Assembly: GCA_964354345.1 (NCBI GenBank)
Contig: CAYGZL010000018.1
Span: 1-64,000, forward strand
Direction of reading: 5' to 3'
DNA: 64,000 nucleotides
Source of the DNA: CAYGZL01 sp964354345
GTDB taxonomy: Bacteria > Chloroflexota > Anaerolineae > Anaerolineales > UBA4823
Shown here: in pieces, positions 35,917-45,241 of the stretch
Layout: the number at the start of each line of letters is the position of its first letter
Position numbering within the stretch: the first letter of the stretch is position 1
Program-made: the position numbers and the translations under genes
Notes under the pieces: model-generated
Told to the model about the DNA's origin: nothing
Seen by the model: the letters and a program-made list of their open reading frames with translations, nothing else
Databases searched by the model: none

Positions 35917-37000
35917 AAGCGGCTTTCCCAAATTGATAGTTACATGGGTTGGCAGCCTGGGCGGTATGGAAAAAGCCCTGATTCAACGCGCCGGAGTCAG
36001 CTACCAGGAAATACCAGGGGCTGGCGTCCATGGTGTTGGCTGGTTTGCTTTACCTGGGAACTTAGTTCAACTTGTGCGAGGTTATTGGCGAGCACGCCAG
36101 GTGTTACGAGATTTTCAACCGGATGTGCTGTTCTTTACTGGTGGATATGTAGCGGTGCCGATGGCGGTCGCTGGAAGACATATACCTTCAGTGCTTTTTG
36201 TTCCGGATGTTGAGCCAGGTCTGGCTTTGAAACAATTAGCCCGCTACGCGAAATGCATTGCGATTTCAGTTGAGGATACGCGTCAATTCTTTAAGCCGTC
36301 CCTGGCAAATAATATCAAGGTTATCGATACAGGTTACCCCACACGACCCGACCTACAAATCTGGGAACCTGAGGCTGCCAGGCAAGCCCTTCAATTACGC
36401 GCCGATTTACCAGTTCTGTTAGTTTTCGGTGGCAGTAAAGGAGCGCGCTCAATCAATAATGCCCTATTCGCCGCTCTACCCGAACTCCTTCAAGAAATGC
36501 AGGTTATACATATCACGGGACAGTTGGATTGGCCGGCCGTTGAAACCATCCGCTCGCGATTGGATGAACACCAGATTGAACGTTACCATGCTTACCCCTA
36601 CCTGCATGATGAGATGGGCGCAGCTTTGCGCCTTGCCGATCTGGTGGTTGCGCGTGCTGGCGCCTCCACATTGGGCGAATTTCCCTTGTTCGGCCTGCCA
36701 GCAATATTAGTGCCTTATCCCTATGCCTGGCAATACCAGAAGGTGAACGCTCAATATCTGGCAGATCGCCAGGCAGCAATCGTCATTACCGATGAAGATT
36801 TACCTGCTCAACTTCTCCCCACAGTACGTAAGTTGATGCAGGATACCGAAAAAAGAGCTGCCCTACAACAAGCCATGCGTTCCCTGGCTCGCCCAACAGC
36901 AGCCAACACGATTGCCAGCTTACTCCTCCAACTGGCCATGTCCGATCCACGGCGGAAGCGCAGTCCCGAACGTAGGTCGGCGACCCAGGAAAGGACTTAA
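35822..37000 (+). CDS. murG: Lipid II synthase MurG (UDP-GlcNAc transferase)
   Basis: This 392-residue GT28 glycosyltransferase adds GlcNAc to lipid I. It has the N-terminal loop LLICAGGTGGGVYPALAVL, TGGYVAVPMAVAGR, VFGGSKGARSINNAL and the donor-site motif ADLVVARAGASTLGEFPLFGLPAI. The loop is normally GGTGGH; here the conserved histidine is a glycine, see the findings. The ATG at 35822 lies in the family's usual place; a GTG at 35804 is in the same frame. It starts within the ftsW 3' end. Confidence 0.93.
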   Translation: MPESTVRLLICAGGTGGGVYPALAVLQTMQSKSGFPKLIVTWVGSLGGMEKALIQRAGVSYQEIPGAGVHGVGWFALPGNLVQLVRGYWRARQVLRDFQPDVLFFTGGYVAVPMAVAGRHIPSVLFVPDVEPGLALKQLARYAKCIAISVEDTRQFFKPSLANNIKVIDTGYPTRPDLQIWEPEAARQALQLRADLPVLLVFGGSKGARSINNALFAALPELLQEMQVIHITGQLDWPAVETIRSRLDEHQIERYHAYPYLHDEMGAALRLADLVVARAGASTLGEFPLFGLPAILVPYPYAWQYQKVNAQYLADRQAAIVITDEDLPAQLLPTVRKLMQDTEKRAALQQAMRSLARPTAANTIASLLLQLAMSDPRRKRSPERRSATQERT

Positions 37001-37003
37001 TTT

Positions 37004-37543
37004 ATGGTCAGCCTGTTAGTCGTCTTTTTTATGTTCGTGGTCCTCTTCGGCATCATTGGCGGCATCCGGGGCTGGGCCAAGGAGTTGCTGGTTATATTCA
37101 GTGTGATGGTAGCTCTGGCCTTTATCTCGGTGATTGAGAACCTGGTGCCCACATTGGGCAAGTTAATTAAAAGTAATCCAGGTACCCAGTTCTACTTGCG
37201 CATTGGGATTGTGATCATCCTGGCGTTCTTCGGTTACCAGACCCCAAAATTATCTCGCCTCGCCCGGGCTGCTGAGCGACGCGAGGCGATCCCCGAAATG
37301 TTACTGGGTGTCGTATTTGGATTTCTGAGTGGTTACTTCATCATAGGTTCACTTTGGTATTTCATGCACCAGGCTGATTATCCCTTTGCACCCTTTATCA
37401 CCAGACCGAAAGAAACCGAAACCATGGGAAAAGAGGCGCTCTGGTGGTTGGGAACCTTTGCACCGGTCTGGTTTAACAACCCAACCAACGCTTTTATCTC
37501 TGTAGTTATTTCATTGATCTTTGTTATCGTCGTCTTCCTCTAG
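37004..37543 (+). CDS. CvpA-like membrane protein
   Basis: This 179-residue protein has about four membrane helices (near 1-20, 30-50, 65-80, 100-120) and a GIIGGIRGWAKELLVIFSVM segment, as in the CvpA family, whose members are linked to cell envelope biology. The gene begins three bases after murG and lies before murC, a place not used by CvpA genes in model bacteria, so a role in cell-wall synthesis is suggested by context only. Confidence 0.7.
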   Translation: MVSLLVVFFMFVVLFGIIGGIRGWAKELLVIFSVMVALAFISVIENLVPTLGKLIKSNPGTQFYLRIGIVIILAFFGYQTPKLSRLARAAERREAIPEMLLGVVFGFLSGYFIIGSLWYFMHQADYPFAPFITRPKETETMGKEALWWLGTFAPVWFNNPTNAFISVVISLIFVIVVFL

Positions 37544-37577
37544 GATCAGACATAAGGAACGGCAGCTAGAAATATTG

Positions 37578-39080
37578 ATGGCAGGAATGGATACCTCTGA
37601 ACTGGTGGTCAACCATATACATATCATCGGGATCTGTGGCAGCGGTCTATCAGGCATCGCGCTGGTCTTATTGGAACGCGGATTAACCGTTAGCGGGTCT
37701 GACCGTCAACCCTCCTCATTACTGCTGAAACTGCGGGAGGCAGGCGCGCATATCACAATTGGTCATCATCCCGAAAACGTGCAAGGCGCTCAACTGGTGT
37801 TGCGCTCCTCTGCCATTCCGGATGACAATGTGGAGGTTCAAGCTGCCCGGGAGATGGGCGTACCTGTTGTAAAACGAAACGAATTTTTCAGCTGGCTGAC
37901 CCATGCCCCTGACACCCAGGTAGGAAGTGCACCTCCCCAGACGATTGCGGTTGCTGGAACACATGGCAAAACAACCACAACTGCCATGCTGTCTTATGTG
38001 TTGGTATCCTTGGATCTCGACCCATCGTATATCATCGGGGGGATATCCGCCAATCTGGCCGGCAACGCACACGCTGGTCGGGGCTCTCTCTTTGTAATCG
38101 AGGCCGACGAATATGACCATATGTTCCTGGGCTTAAGCCCCACAATCGCCATCGTTACGAATATCGAGCACGACCACCCCGACTGTTACCCAACTCCTGA
38201 GAGTTTTTACCAGGCATTCGTAGAATTTGCCAACCGGCTGATCCCAGATGGTGTTTTGATTGGTTGTGGGGATGATCCAGGCGCAAGCCGCTTATTAAGT
38301 GAAATGGCAGATAAGGGGAAAATCACACGCTTGAACTACGGAACAAATGGTCCGCCACTGTTCCTCAATTATCGGGCGAGCAACTTGCATCTAAATGCTG
38401 AGGGAGGATTTGACTTTCAAGTCGTCAGCCAACAGCCGGACTTTGCAAATCCGTTGAAAGTATCCTTACAGGTGCCCGGCGAACATAATGTACGGAACGC
38501 TCTGGCGGTCGTGGCCACAGCTCACCATCTTCATCTGCCCTTAGAAGCCGTGGCCAAAGCGCTTCAGGAATATCGCGGCACAGACCGGCGGTTTGAGGTG
38601 CGTGGCGAAAGCTTAGAAATCACTGTGATAGATGATTATGCTCATCATCCTAGCGAGATCCGCGCAACACTGGCTGCTGCTCGCAGCCGTTATGCTGGTC
38701 ATACCCTCTGGGCAGTCTGGCAGCCGCATACCTATTCACGGACACGGACCTTGTTCGATGATTTCACCAGGGCGTTCAACGATGCCGACCATGTCCTTGT
38801 CACGGAAATTTTTCCAGCACGCGAACCAGCCCCAGCAGACGGCTTTTCAGCAAAACAAATCGTCCAGGCAATGACAGAAACTGGTAGTCATCAGGATGTG
38901 CATTATATGGCCGACCTGAATCAGGCGCAGCAGTATTTATTAGCGCAGCTTGGTCCAGGAGATGTCATCCTGGTTCTTTCAGCGGGCGACGCTAATTTAC
39001 TCAGCCAACAATTGTTAGCGGCATTAGCGGACCGGCTTCCTGCCGGACGGCTTCCAGAACGAAGTAAAGGATCTATGTAA
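37578..39080 (+). CDS. murC: UDP-MurNAc:L-alanine ligase
   Basis: This 500-residue Mur ligase has HIHIIGICGSGLSGIALVLL (UDP-MurNAc-binding), the P-loop VAGTHGKTTTTAML, and EADEYDHMFLGLSP. The start is uncertain: ATG at 37578 or 37587; a TTG at 37521 overlaps the CvpA-like gene. The last 17 residues (AGRLPERSKGSM end) are encoded by repeat-like DNA that includes GAACGAAGTAAA, also seen in the pth-mfd gap. The stop overlaps the murB start (TAATG). Confidence 0.94.
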   Translation: MAGMDTSELVVNHIHIIGICGSGLSGIALVLLERGLTVSGSDRQPSSLLLKLREAGAHITIGHHPENVQGAQLVLRSSAIPDDNVEVQAAREMGVPVVKRNEFFSWLTHAPDTQVGSAPPQTIAVAGTHGKTTTTAMLSYVLVSLDLDPSYIIGGISANLAGNAHAGRGSLFVIEADEYDHMFLGLSPTIAIVTNIEHDHPDCYPTPESFYQAFVEFANRLIPDGVLIGCGDDPGASRLLSEMADKGKITRLNYGTNGPPLFLNYRASNLHLNAEGGFDFQVVSQQPDFANPLKVSLQVPGEHNVRNALAVVATAHHLHLPLEAVAKALQEYRGTDRRFEVRGESLEITVIDDYAHHPSEIRATLAAARSRYAGHTLWAVWQPHTYSRTRTLFDDFTRAFNDADHVLVTEIFPAREPAPADGFSAKQIVQAMTETGSHQDVHYMADLNQAQQYLLAQLGPGDVILVLSAGDANLLSQQLLAALADRLPAGRLPERSKGSM

Positions 39081-40126
39081 TGTTTGATTCCGCCCTCTTA
39101 CAAACGGTCTTCGGCGACCGGCTGCACCAGGATGTCCCCCTGGCCCGGCATACTACGGCGCGAGTCGGCGGACCGGCAGATTATCTTGTGGAAGTTCATT
39201 CAGCCAATGAGCTGGCTGATACAACTGCCTGGCTCTGGCAACAAGATCTGCCCTTTACTATTCTGGGTGGCGGAACAAATGTTTTGGTCAGCGATGCCGG
39301 GATTCGTGGGATCATCCTCTTAAATAAAGCCAGAAAATACCAGTTTTCGGAACATCCCTTCAGCCAGGATCCCCTGCCGGGACTGCCATTCTGCACTGTC
39401 TGGGCAGAATCGGGCGCTAATCTTGGCGCGTTAGCTCGCCAGGCAGCCCGCCGTGGTTTGGGTGGATTGGAGTGGGCTGCGGGCATCCCGGGTACTCTGG
39501 GCGGGGCAATTGTTGGTAATGCTGGTGCACATGGCGGTGATACTGCTGGAAATTTGCTCGTGGCCGAAATCTTGCATCGTAGCCGGCAAGAGAGGTACAC
39601 AACCGGAGTCTCGTATGATATTCACCGAGAAGAATGGAAAACCGATCAATTCCATTTCGCCTACCGGACCAGCATCCTGAAACATTATCCAGAACCAGAC
39701 ACGCTTTCAGAACTCGGAGCTACCGGTCAATCACGGTTCCAAACCAACCAGGAACAACAACGCTGGGCCGTGGTGCTATCAGCTCGCTTGCGACTTACTC
39801 CCAGCAATCCGCAAGAGGTACAGGCTCGCATGGATGAGTTCGTTGCTTACCGGCGCAGAACCCAACCGCCTGGAGCCGGTATGGGTTCGATGTTTAAGAA
39901 TCCTCCTGGCGATTACGCGGGACGATTAATTGAAGCCGTTGGGTTGAAAGGAACCCAGCTAGGAGGAGCAGAGATCAGCCCCTTACACGCAAACTTTTTT
40001 ATCAATCGGGGCAAGGCGCGGGCAGCAGAAATTCGCGCCCTGATCGAAATAGCCAGACAGAAAGTAGCTGACCGGTTCGGCATTAACCTGGAACTGGAAG
40101 TTGAACTACTCGGTGAATGGAATTGA
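39080..40126 (+). CDS. murB: UDP-N-acetylenolpyruvoylglucosamine reductase
   Basis: This 348-residue FAD protein has the FAD-binding motifs TARVGGPADYLVEV and ILGGGTNVLVSDAGIRG, the EWAAGIPGTLGGAIVGNAGA loop and GSMFKNPPGDYAGRLIE with the catalytic serine region. It reduces UDP-GlcNAc-enolpyruvate to UDP-MurNAc. The ATG shares one base with the murC stop. Confidence 0.95.
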   Translation: MFDSALLQTVFGDRLHQDVPLARHTTARVGGPADYLVEVHSANELADTTAWLWQQDLPFTILGGGTNVLVSDAGIRGIILLNKARKYQFSEHPFSQDPLPGLPFCTVWAESGANLGALARQAARRGLGGLEWAAGIPGTLGGAIVGNAGAHGGDTAGNLLVAEILHRSRQERYTTGVSYDIHREEWKTDQFHFAYRTSILKHYPEPDTLSELGATGQSRFQTNQEQQRWAVVLSARLRLTPSNPQEVQARMDEFVAYRRRTQPPGAGMGSMFKNPPGDYAGRLIEAVGLKGTQLGGAEISPLHANFFINRGKARAAEIRALIEIARQKVADRFGINLELEVELLGEWN

Positions 40127-40133
40127 TGCCATT

Positions 40134-41300
40134 ATGATGAAAAATCCAAAAGCTAAACTCCGGATTGGTGTGATTTTCGGTGGCCGGTCAGGTGAACATG
40201 AAGTGTCCATCATGTCCGCCCAGTCGGTCTTGGCTGCTTTGGATTCAACGAAATATGACGTAATCCAGATCGGCATCACCCATAATGGAGTCTGGCTGGT
40301 GGGTGACCCTGAACAACCGTCTTGCGATGTACTTGATGCACTACAACAAAATCACTTGACTGATTTGATCCCGGCGGTCCTTTTGCCAGATCCCACACAT
40401 CCAGAGATTTTCGTGTTACGCAACCAGCAGACAGGCGATGTTTTAGAACCATACGGCCGACTGGATGTCGTTATCCCGGTATTGCATGGTTCATTCGGCG
40501 AGGATGGAACCTTGCAGGGACTGCTAGAGTTAGCCGACCTGGCGTATGTCGGGGCAGGAGTGCTGGGTTCAGCCGTTGGGATGGATAAAGGTCTATTCAA
40601 AGATGTGATGCGAGCCAATGGTATTCCCGTGGTTGAATCCCTGATTGCAATTCGCTCCGACATCGAGAACCACATGGAAGAGGTTTTACAGCGTGCAGAA
40701 CAAATGGCGCCCTACCCGTTGTTTGTTAAACCAGCTAACCTGGGATCCTCAGTTGGGATCACCAAGTGCCAGGCACGCAGTGATCTGATCGAAGGATTAC
40801 TCGAAGCTGCCCGCTATGACCGGAGGATCTTGATTGAACGGGCTGTCCACGCGCGAGAAATAGAAGTCAGTGTGTTAGGCAATGAAGATCCCGCAGCGTC
40901 TCTACCAGGTGAGATCATACCCAGCCGCGAATTTTATTCCTACGAGGCAAAATATCTGGATGGCACTTCGAATTTGATCATCCCTGCCCCTCTCTCTGCC
41001 ACTAATACGCGTCGCATCCAGGATCTGGCTATCCGAGTTTTTATAACCACCGATTGCGCGGGCATGGCGCGGGTGGATTTCTTACTGGATATGGATCACT
41101 CAGACAAGGCGGGTGAACCGCTGGTGTATGTCAGCGAAATCAACACCATCCCAGGTTTTACCAAGATCAGCATGTACCCCAAGCTGTGGGAAGCGAGCGG
41201 TTTGACCTATCCGGCCTTAATTGACCGCTTAATCGAACTGGCAATGGCGCGCAAAGTTGACCGCGATCGGATTGAAAGGCGTTATCGGAGAGAAGAGTAA
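40134..41300 (+). CDS. ddl: D-alanine:D-alanine ligase
   Basis: This 388-residue ATP-grasp enzyme has IGVIFGGRSGEHEVSIMSA at the N-terminus, PVLHGSFGEDGTLQGLLEL, the lysine and loop FVKPANLGSSVGITK, and a C-terminal NTIPGFTKISMYPKLWEASG. It makes D-Ala-D-Ala for MurF. I prefer the ATG at 40134 (or 40137 directly after) over a TTG at 40101 that would overlap murB. Confidence 0.95.
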   Translation: MMKNPKAKLRIGVIFGGRSGEHEVSIMSAQSVLAALDSTKYDVIQIGITHNGVWLVGDPEQPSCDVLDALQQNHLTDLIPAVLLPDPTHPEIFVLRNQQTGDVLEPYGRLDVVIPVLHGSFGEDGTLQGLLELADLAYVGAGVLGSAVGMDKGLFKDVMRANGIPVVESLIAIRSDIENHMEEVLQRAEQMAPYPLFVKPANLGSSVGITKCQARSDLIEGLLEAARYDRRILIERAVHAREIEVSVLGNEDPAASLPGEIIPSREFYSYEAKYLDGTSNLIIPAPLSATNTRRIQDLAIRVFITTDCAGMARVDFLLDMDHSDKAGEPLVYVSEINTIPGFTKISMYPKLWEASGLTYPALIDRLIELAMARKVDRDRIERRYRREE

Positions 41301-41302
41301 CG

Positions 41303-42451
41303 ATGGCAGCAGCTCGTAAGATAAGAACAACAGCTACAAAGGACACTGGCACGGCTGAAAACCGCCGTAGCGGAACTACCGTTCAACGGCGAACCACGCG
41401 GACTGGGAAACCAAACAGCCGGGGAAGTACTCCCCTGTTGAAAGATTATGTTCGGTTTTCTTACAAACCCAAGCGCACCTCGGCTGCCACGCGTAAATCT
41501 CGCTCAAGTACAACCGCCGAACGTGCCCAACCCCCGGTAATCAGTCGGTATAACCGGAATTTTTCTGCGACAGGTGCTGGTTCACGCAGCGGACGTGGTA
41601 AAGGTACACGCCGGCGCATTGACATTGTCCTGGATGCACCTGGCGCCGAGATGCGCCTGCCTTCATTGCCCGTTATCCACATGGGGTGGCGATGGCTCTC
41701 CTTACTCCTGGTTGCTTTATTCGCCTTCATGATTTATCAAGCTTGGACTCTGAACACATTTCAGGTCAAAGAACTTCAGGTTAAAGGCTTAAAACTGCTG
41801 ACTGCGGTCGAGGTGAATTCTGCCCTGGGCCTTCAGGGTCAACCAATTTTTGTTATGGACCCACGGCGCATCCACCAAGATCTATTATCCACTTTCCCGG
41901 AGCTTTCCGCTGCATCTGTACAAATTGCCCTGCCAGATAGTGTGGTGATAACCGTAACAGAGCGGATACCTGTCCTGGCCTGGCGACAGGGGGGCGCTAC
42001 CAGCCTGATCGATGCCAATGGGATAGCCTTACCACTACGCAATGAAGCTGTCCTGACCAATTTACCAGTAGTGGAGGCCTCCGCCAACCCCACTCCACCG
42101 AGTGCTCCAGTTTCATCGCCTGCTTCTCCCTCGATCGAGCAAGCGGCAAACGAGACTGTACCTGCCTCGGTTTCGCCTGCGCAAGCCCTCTTATCCCAGG
42201 AAACGATCGAGGCAATCCTGGCTATTGCCCGGCAGGCGCCCCCAAAGGCAACTTTGCTCTACAATGCGCAGCATGGATTTGGATGGATGGAAAAACGCGG
42301 TTGGGAAGTTTACGTCGGAGATGCGCAGGATATCAGCATGAAACTGAAAGTATATGGTGCTTTAGTTATGCAGCTCGAAAAAAATGAAATCAAGCCTACA
42401 CTGATTAGTGTGGAATACCTCCACGCTCCCTATTATCGTTTGGAGCACTAA
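41303..42451 (+). CDS. ftsQ: Cell-division protein FtsQ
   Basis: This 382-residue bitopic protein has a long basic, low-complexity cytoplasmic N-terminus (residues 1-125), one membrane helix (about 130-150), a POTRA domain (FQVKELQVKGLKLLTAVEVN) and the FtsQ beta domain (SVVITVTERIPVLAWRQG). A Pro/Ser-rich linker near residues 255-290 splits the beta domain. It recruits later division proteins. The N-terminus includes the palindrome copy at 41371-41384. It starts two bases after ddl. Confidence 0.88.
   Translation: MAAARKIRTTATKDTGTAENRRSGTTVQRRTTRTGKPNSRGSTPLLKDYVRFSYKPKRTSAATRKSRSSTTAERAQPPVISRYNRNFSATGAGSRSGRGKGTRRRIDIVLDAPGAEMRLPSLPVIHMGWRWLSLLLVALFAFMIYQAWTLNTFQVKELQVKGLKLLTAVEVNSALGLQGQPIFVMDPRRIHQDLLSTFPELSAASVQIALPDSVVITVTERIPVLAWRQGGATSLIDANGIALPLRNEAVLTNLPVVEASANPTPPSAPVSSPASPSIEQAANETVPASVSPAQALLSQETIEAILAIARQAPPKATLLYNAQHGFGWMEKRGWEVYVGDAQDISMKLKVYGALVMQLEKNEIKPTLISVEYLHAPYYRLEH
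41371..41384. repeat. Palindrome copy in ftsQ
   Basis: CGGAACTACCGTTC is identical over 14 bases to the copy in pth (20959-20972). It lies in the disordered N-terminal part of FtsQ. Confidence 0.45.
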
Positions 42452-42453
42452 TT

Positions 42454-43731
42454 ATGGCGAAACCACCGTTGCGCGATGAATCAGTTGTGGTCGGTATCGA
42501 CATCGGAACGACGAAAATTTGTACTCTGATTGCGCGGGAAGAACCGACCGGACGCGATGGCGATAGCGCCCAGGTGCGTATCCTGGGCGTTGGGATTGAG
42601 CCATCCGAAGGGATCCGCAAGGGTACTGTGATTGACCTTGGTGCAGCCAGTCAGGCAGTCGCTCGTTCGGTCGAAAAAGCTGAGCGGACATCTGGCCTGG
42701 AAATATCCTCAGCTCTGGTCAGTCTGGCTGGATCCAATGTCTCATCGGTGAATAGCAAAGGCGTGGTCGGTGTTTCAGGCCGAGTCATTGACCAGGATGA
42801 TGTAGCCCGTGCCATAGACGCGGCGCGTGCTGTAGCTATTCCCCACAATCGCGAGGTCATCCACGTGATTCAACGTGGTTTTGATGTTGATGGGCAGAGC
42901 GGCATTCGCGTTCCGCTTGGTATGCATGGCTATCGTCTGGAGGTAGAAACTCATATCATCACTGCCTCGGCTGCGAGTGTAGAGAATCTCCGTCAATGTG
43001 TGGCTGCAGCCGGCTTACAGGTAACTCAATTCGTACTCAATCCCTTGGCCTCAGCCGAGGTTGTACTGACGGAGACCGAACGCCAGATGGGAGTGGTGGT
43101 GTGTGATATGGGCGGCGGCACCACCGACATGGCCATATTTATTGATGGCGATGTATGGCACACAGCCGTACTGGCAGTTGGAGGCAACCATATCACGTCC
43201 GATATCGCCCATGGCCTGCGCCTGCCGATGTCACAAGCGGAAGAGATCAAAGTCCAGCACGGATTTGCCACTGAAAAAGATGTAGATGGACGAGAATCCT
43301 TCAATATTCATCCTTTTGGCGAACAAGAGCCCATCCAGGTCAGCCGCAAGGAGCTTGCTCATATCATTGAGGCACGCGTTGAAGAGATGTTTGGCCTGGT
43401 GGTTCAAGAAATTAAACGATCTGGCTATGATGGTCTTTTACCGGCTGGCATGGTGCTAACAGGTGGATCAAGCGCCCTCCCCGGCATCCGTAACATCGCC
43501 AGCAGTGTACTGGGAGTGCCGGTCCGCATTGCCAAACCCGAAAACCTGCTGGGAATGGTAGATCGTCTGTATGCACCGGCTTACTCCACCAGCGTAGGAT
43601 TATTACGTTGGGCGTTGATGATGGGAGATCTGACAGTACCGGGCAGCTCACACCCGACATCATCTGGCCGCTCAGGAGGTGGTATTACCTGGGAACGTAT
43701 CAAGAACTGGCTCAAACGAATGCTGCCATGA
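42454..43731 (+). CDS. ftsA: Cell-division protein FtsA
   Basis: This 425-residue actin-like ATPase anchors FtsZ to the membrane. It has the phosphate-1 motif VVGIDIGTTKICTLIA, phosphate-2 CDMGGGTTDMAIF, the adenosine motif MVLTGGSSALPG and a C-terminal amphipathic helix (ITWERIKNWLKRMLP) that serves as membrane anchor. It follows ftsQ by two bases. Confidence 0.95.
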   Translation: MAKPPLRDESVVVGIDIGTTKICTLIAREEPTGRDGDSAQVRILGVGIEPSEGIRKGTVIDLGAASQAVARSVEKAERTSGLEISSALVSLAGSNVSSVNSKGVVGVSGRVIDQDDVARAIDAARAVAIPHNREVIHVIQRGFDVDGQSGIRVPLGMHGYRLEVETHIITASAASVENLRQCVAAAGLQVTQFVLNPLASAEVVLTETERQMGVVVCDMGGGTTDMAIFIDGDVWHTAVLAVGGNHITSDIAHGLRLPMSQAEEIKVQHGFATEKDVDGRESFNIHPFGEQEPIQVSRKELAHIIEARVEEMFGLVVQEIKRSGYDGLLPAGMVLTGGSSALPGIRNIASSVLGVPVRIAKPENLLGMVDRLYAPAYSTSVGLLRWALMMGDLTVPGSSHPTSSGRSGGGITWERIKNWLKRMLP

Positions 43732-43793
43732 ATATCATCAGAATGAACCGTCGAATATATCTGACGGGTTATAGACAAGCTTAGGAGGAAGTA

Positions 43794-44948
43794 ATGACAA
43801 CCAATATTAATTTACCGAACCAGATCGAAAATCCCGCCCGCATTAAGGTCGTAGGAATTGGCGGAGGCGGATGCAACGCGGTAGACCGGATGATTGATGA
43901 AGGCCTACAAGGCGTTGATTTTGTCGCCATCAACACCGATGCTCAAGCCTTGATGCTCTCGAAAGCGCAGACTCGCGTGCGCATCGGCGAGAAACTGACC
44001 CGCGGTTTGGGATCGGGCGGCGATCCTGAAATCGGGCGGAAGGCTACCGAGGAATCAGCTGAAGAGCTATACGAAGTTCTGAAAAACTCGGACATGATCT
44101 TCATCACAGCCGGTATGGGCGGGGGCACAGGTACTGGCGGCGCAACCATCGTCGCCCAAATCGCCAAAGACATTGGTGCGTTAACCATTGGGGTAGTCAC
44201 CCGACCTTTCTCTTTTGAAGGAGCCCGCCGGATCCAATCGGCTGAAGCCGGCATATCTAAACTAAAAGAGCAATCCGACACCCTGATTGTAATCCCCAAC
44301 GACAGGCTTTTACAAATCGTGGACAAGCGCGCCAGCCTTCAACAGGCGTTTCGCGTGGCTGACGATGTTCTCCGCCAGGGCGTGCAAGGAATCTCAGAAT
44401 TGATCACGGTCCCGGGGCTGATCAACCTGGACTTCGCCGATGTCCGCACAATCATGTCTGAAGGTGGAGCGGCCTTGATGGCTGTCGGCACAGCCACCGG
44501 AGAAGATTGCGCCCGTAAAGCCGCCGAACAGGCCATTTCGAGCCAACTACTGGACATCACGATTGACGGTGCGCGTGGCATATTATTCAATGTGACCGGT
44601 GGTCCAGATATGACCCTCCATGATGTCAATCAGGCGGCTGAGATTATCAAGAATACCGCACACCCCGAAGTCAACCTGATCTTTGGCGCGGTGATTAACC
44701 AGAACATGAAAGATACCGTACGGATCACAGTAATTGCCACAGGCTTTGAACGAGCGGGAATTACACCACGCCGTGTGATTGAAGGGCCGACCAGCGAACC
44801 CAAGGAGAGAGATTACGTCCCAACGGTCAAGAAACCGGAACCAGTAGCTGTCCCGCGGGAATTTAAGCATACTTATAATACCGATGATCTGGACATCCCG
44901 ACCTTTATGCGTAATCGCAAGCCGGCTGAACGAGATCGAGATCGGTAA
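43794..44948 (+). CDS. ftsZ: Cell-division GTPase FtsZ
   Basis: This 384-residue tubulin homologue has KVVGIGGGGCNAVDRM, the GTP signature GMGGGTGTGGA near residue 108, and a conserved C-terminal peptide (DDLDIPTFMRN) that binds FtsA. It forms the Z-ring. A strong TAGGAGGAA site lies close upstream, in a 62-base gap after ftsA. The stretch from 44949 to 45241 has a hairpin and a promoter but no gene. Confidence 0.98.
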   Translation: MTTNINLPNQIENPARIKVVGIGGGGCNAVDRMIDEGLQGVDFVAINTDAQALMLSKAQTRVRIGEKLTRGLGSGGDPEIGRKATEESAEELYEVLKNSDMIFITAGMGGGTGTGGATIVAQIAKDIGALTIGVVTRPFSFEGARRIQSAEAGISKLKEQSDTLIVIPNDRLLQIVDKRASLQQAFRVADDVLRQGVQGISELITVPGLINLDFADVRTIMSEGGAALMAVGTATGEDCARKAAEQAISSQLLDITIDGARGILFNVTGGPDMTLHDVNQAAEIIKNTAHPEVNLIFGAVINQNMKDTVRITVIATGFERAGITPRRVIEGPTSEPKERDYVPTVKKPEPVAVPREFKHTYNTDDLDIPTFMRNRKPAERDRDR

Positions 44949-44983
44949 TTTTACACCTGTAACCTTCTCCTACGCTTAATATC

Positions 44984-45035
44984 GGTGAACCTGTTTCTCC
45001 GCATCTGCCTTCGCGCGGAGACAGGTTCACCTTTC
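44984..45035 (+). terminator. Probable terminator of the dcw cluster
   Basis: GGTGAACCTGTTTCTCCGC (44984-45002) pairs with GCGGAGACAGGTTCACC (45015-45031) with a 2-base bulge, followed by CTTTCCC. A second small hairpin (CCAGGC/GCCTGG, 45036-45065) follows at once. Confidence 0.65.
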
Positions 45036-45126
45036 CCAGGCTTGTACAGGCTGCTACAGGCCTGGCAATGTTTAAATGACTAAAGATTGGCTTGAAAACA
45101 TTAATTTAAATTCCATCGAGTTGCCC

Positions 45127-45155
45127 TTGTCATCAAATGGCAACTGTGCTAGAAT
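45127..45155 (+). promoter_or_regulatory. nrdR promoter
   Basis: TTGTCA (45127-45132), a 17-base spacer and TAGAAT (45150-45155), with TG two bases before the -10 box, form a good sigma-70-type promoter 87 bases before the nrdR start codon. Confidence 0.7.
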
Positions 45156-45241
45156 ACTTCCCACAAGCCTATATGTATGGGGTATCCACATGAATAGCCC
45201 CATCTATGGCGATTACATTTGTTCTAATTTTCACGTTTATC

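Noticed and set aside
45156..45200. An NrdR box near the nrdR promoter
   Set aside because: CACAAGCCTATATGTATGG has only a loose likeness to the NrdR box and only one copy was found, so I do not report it as a site.
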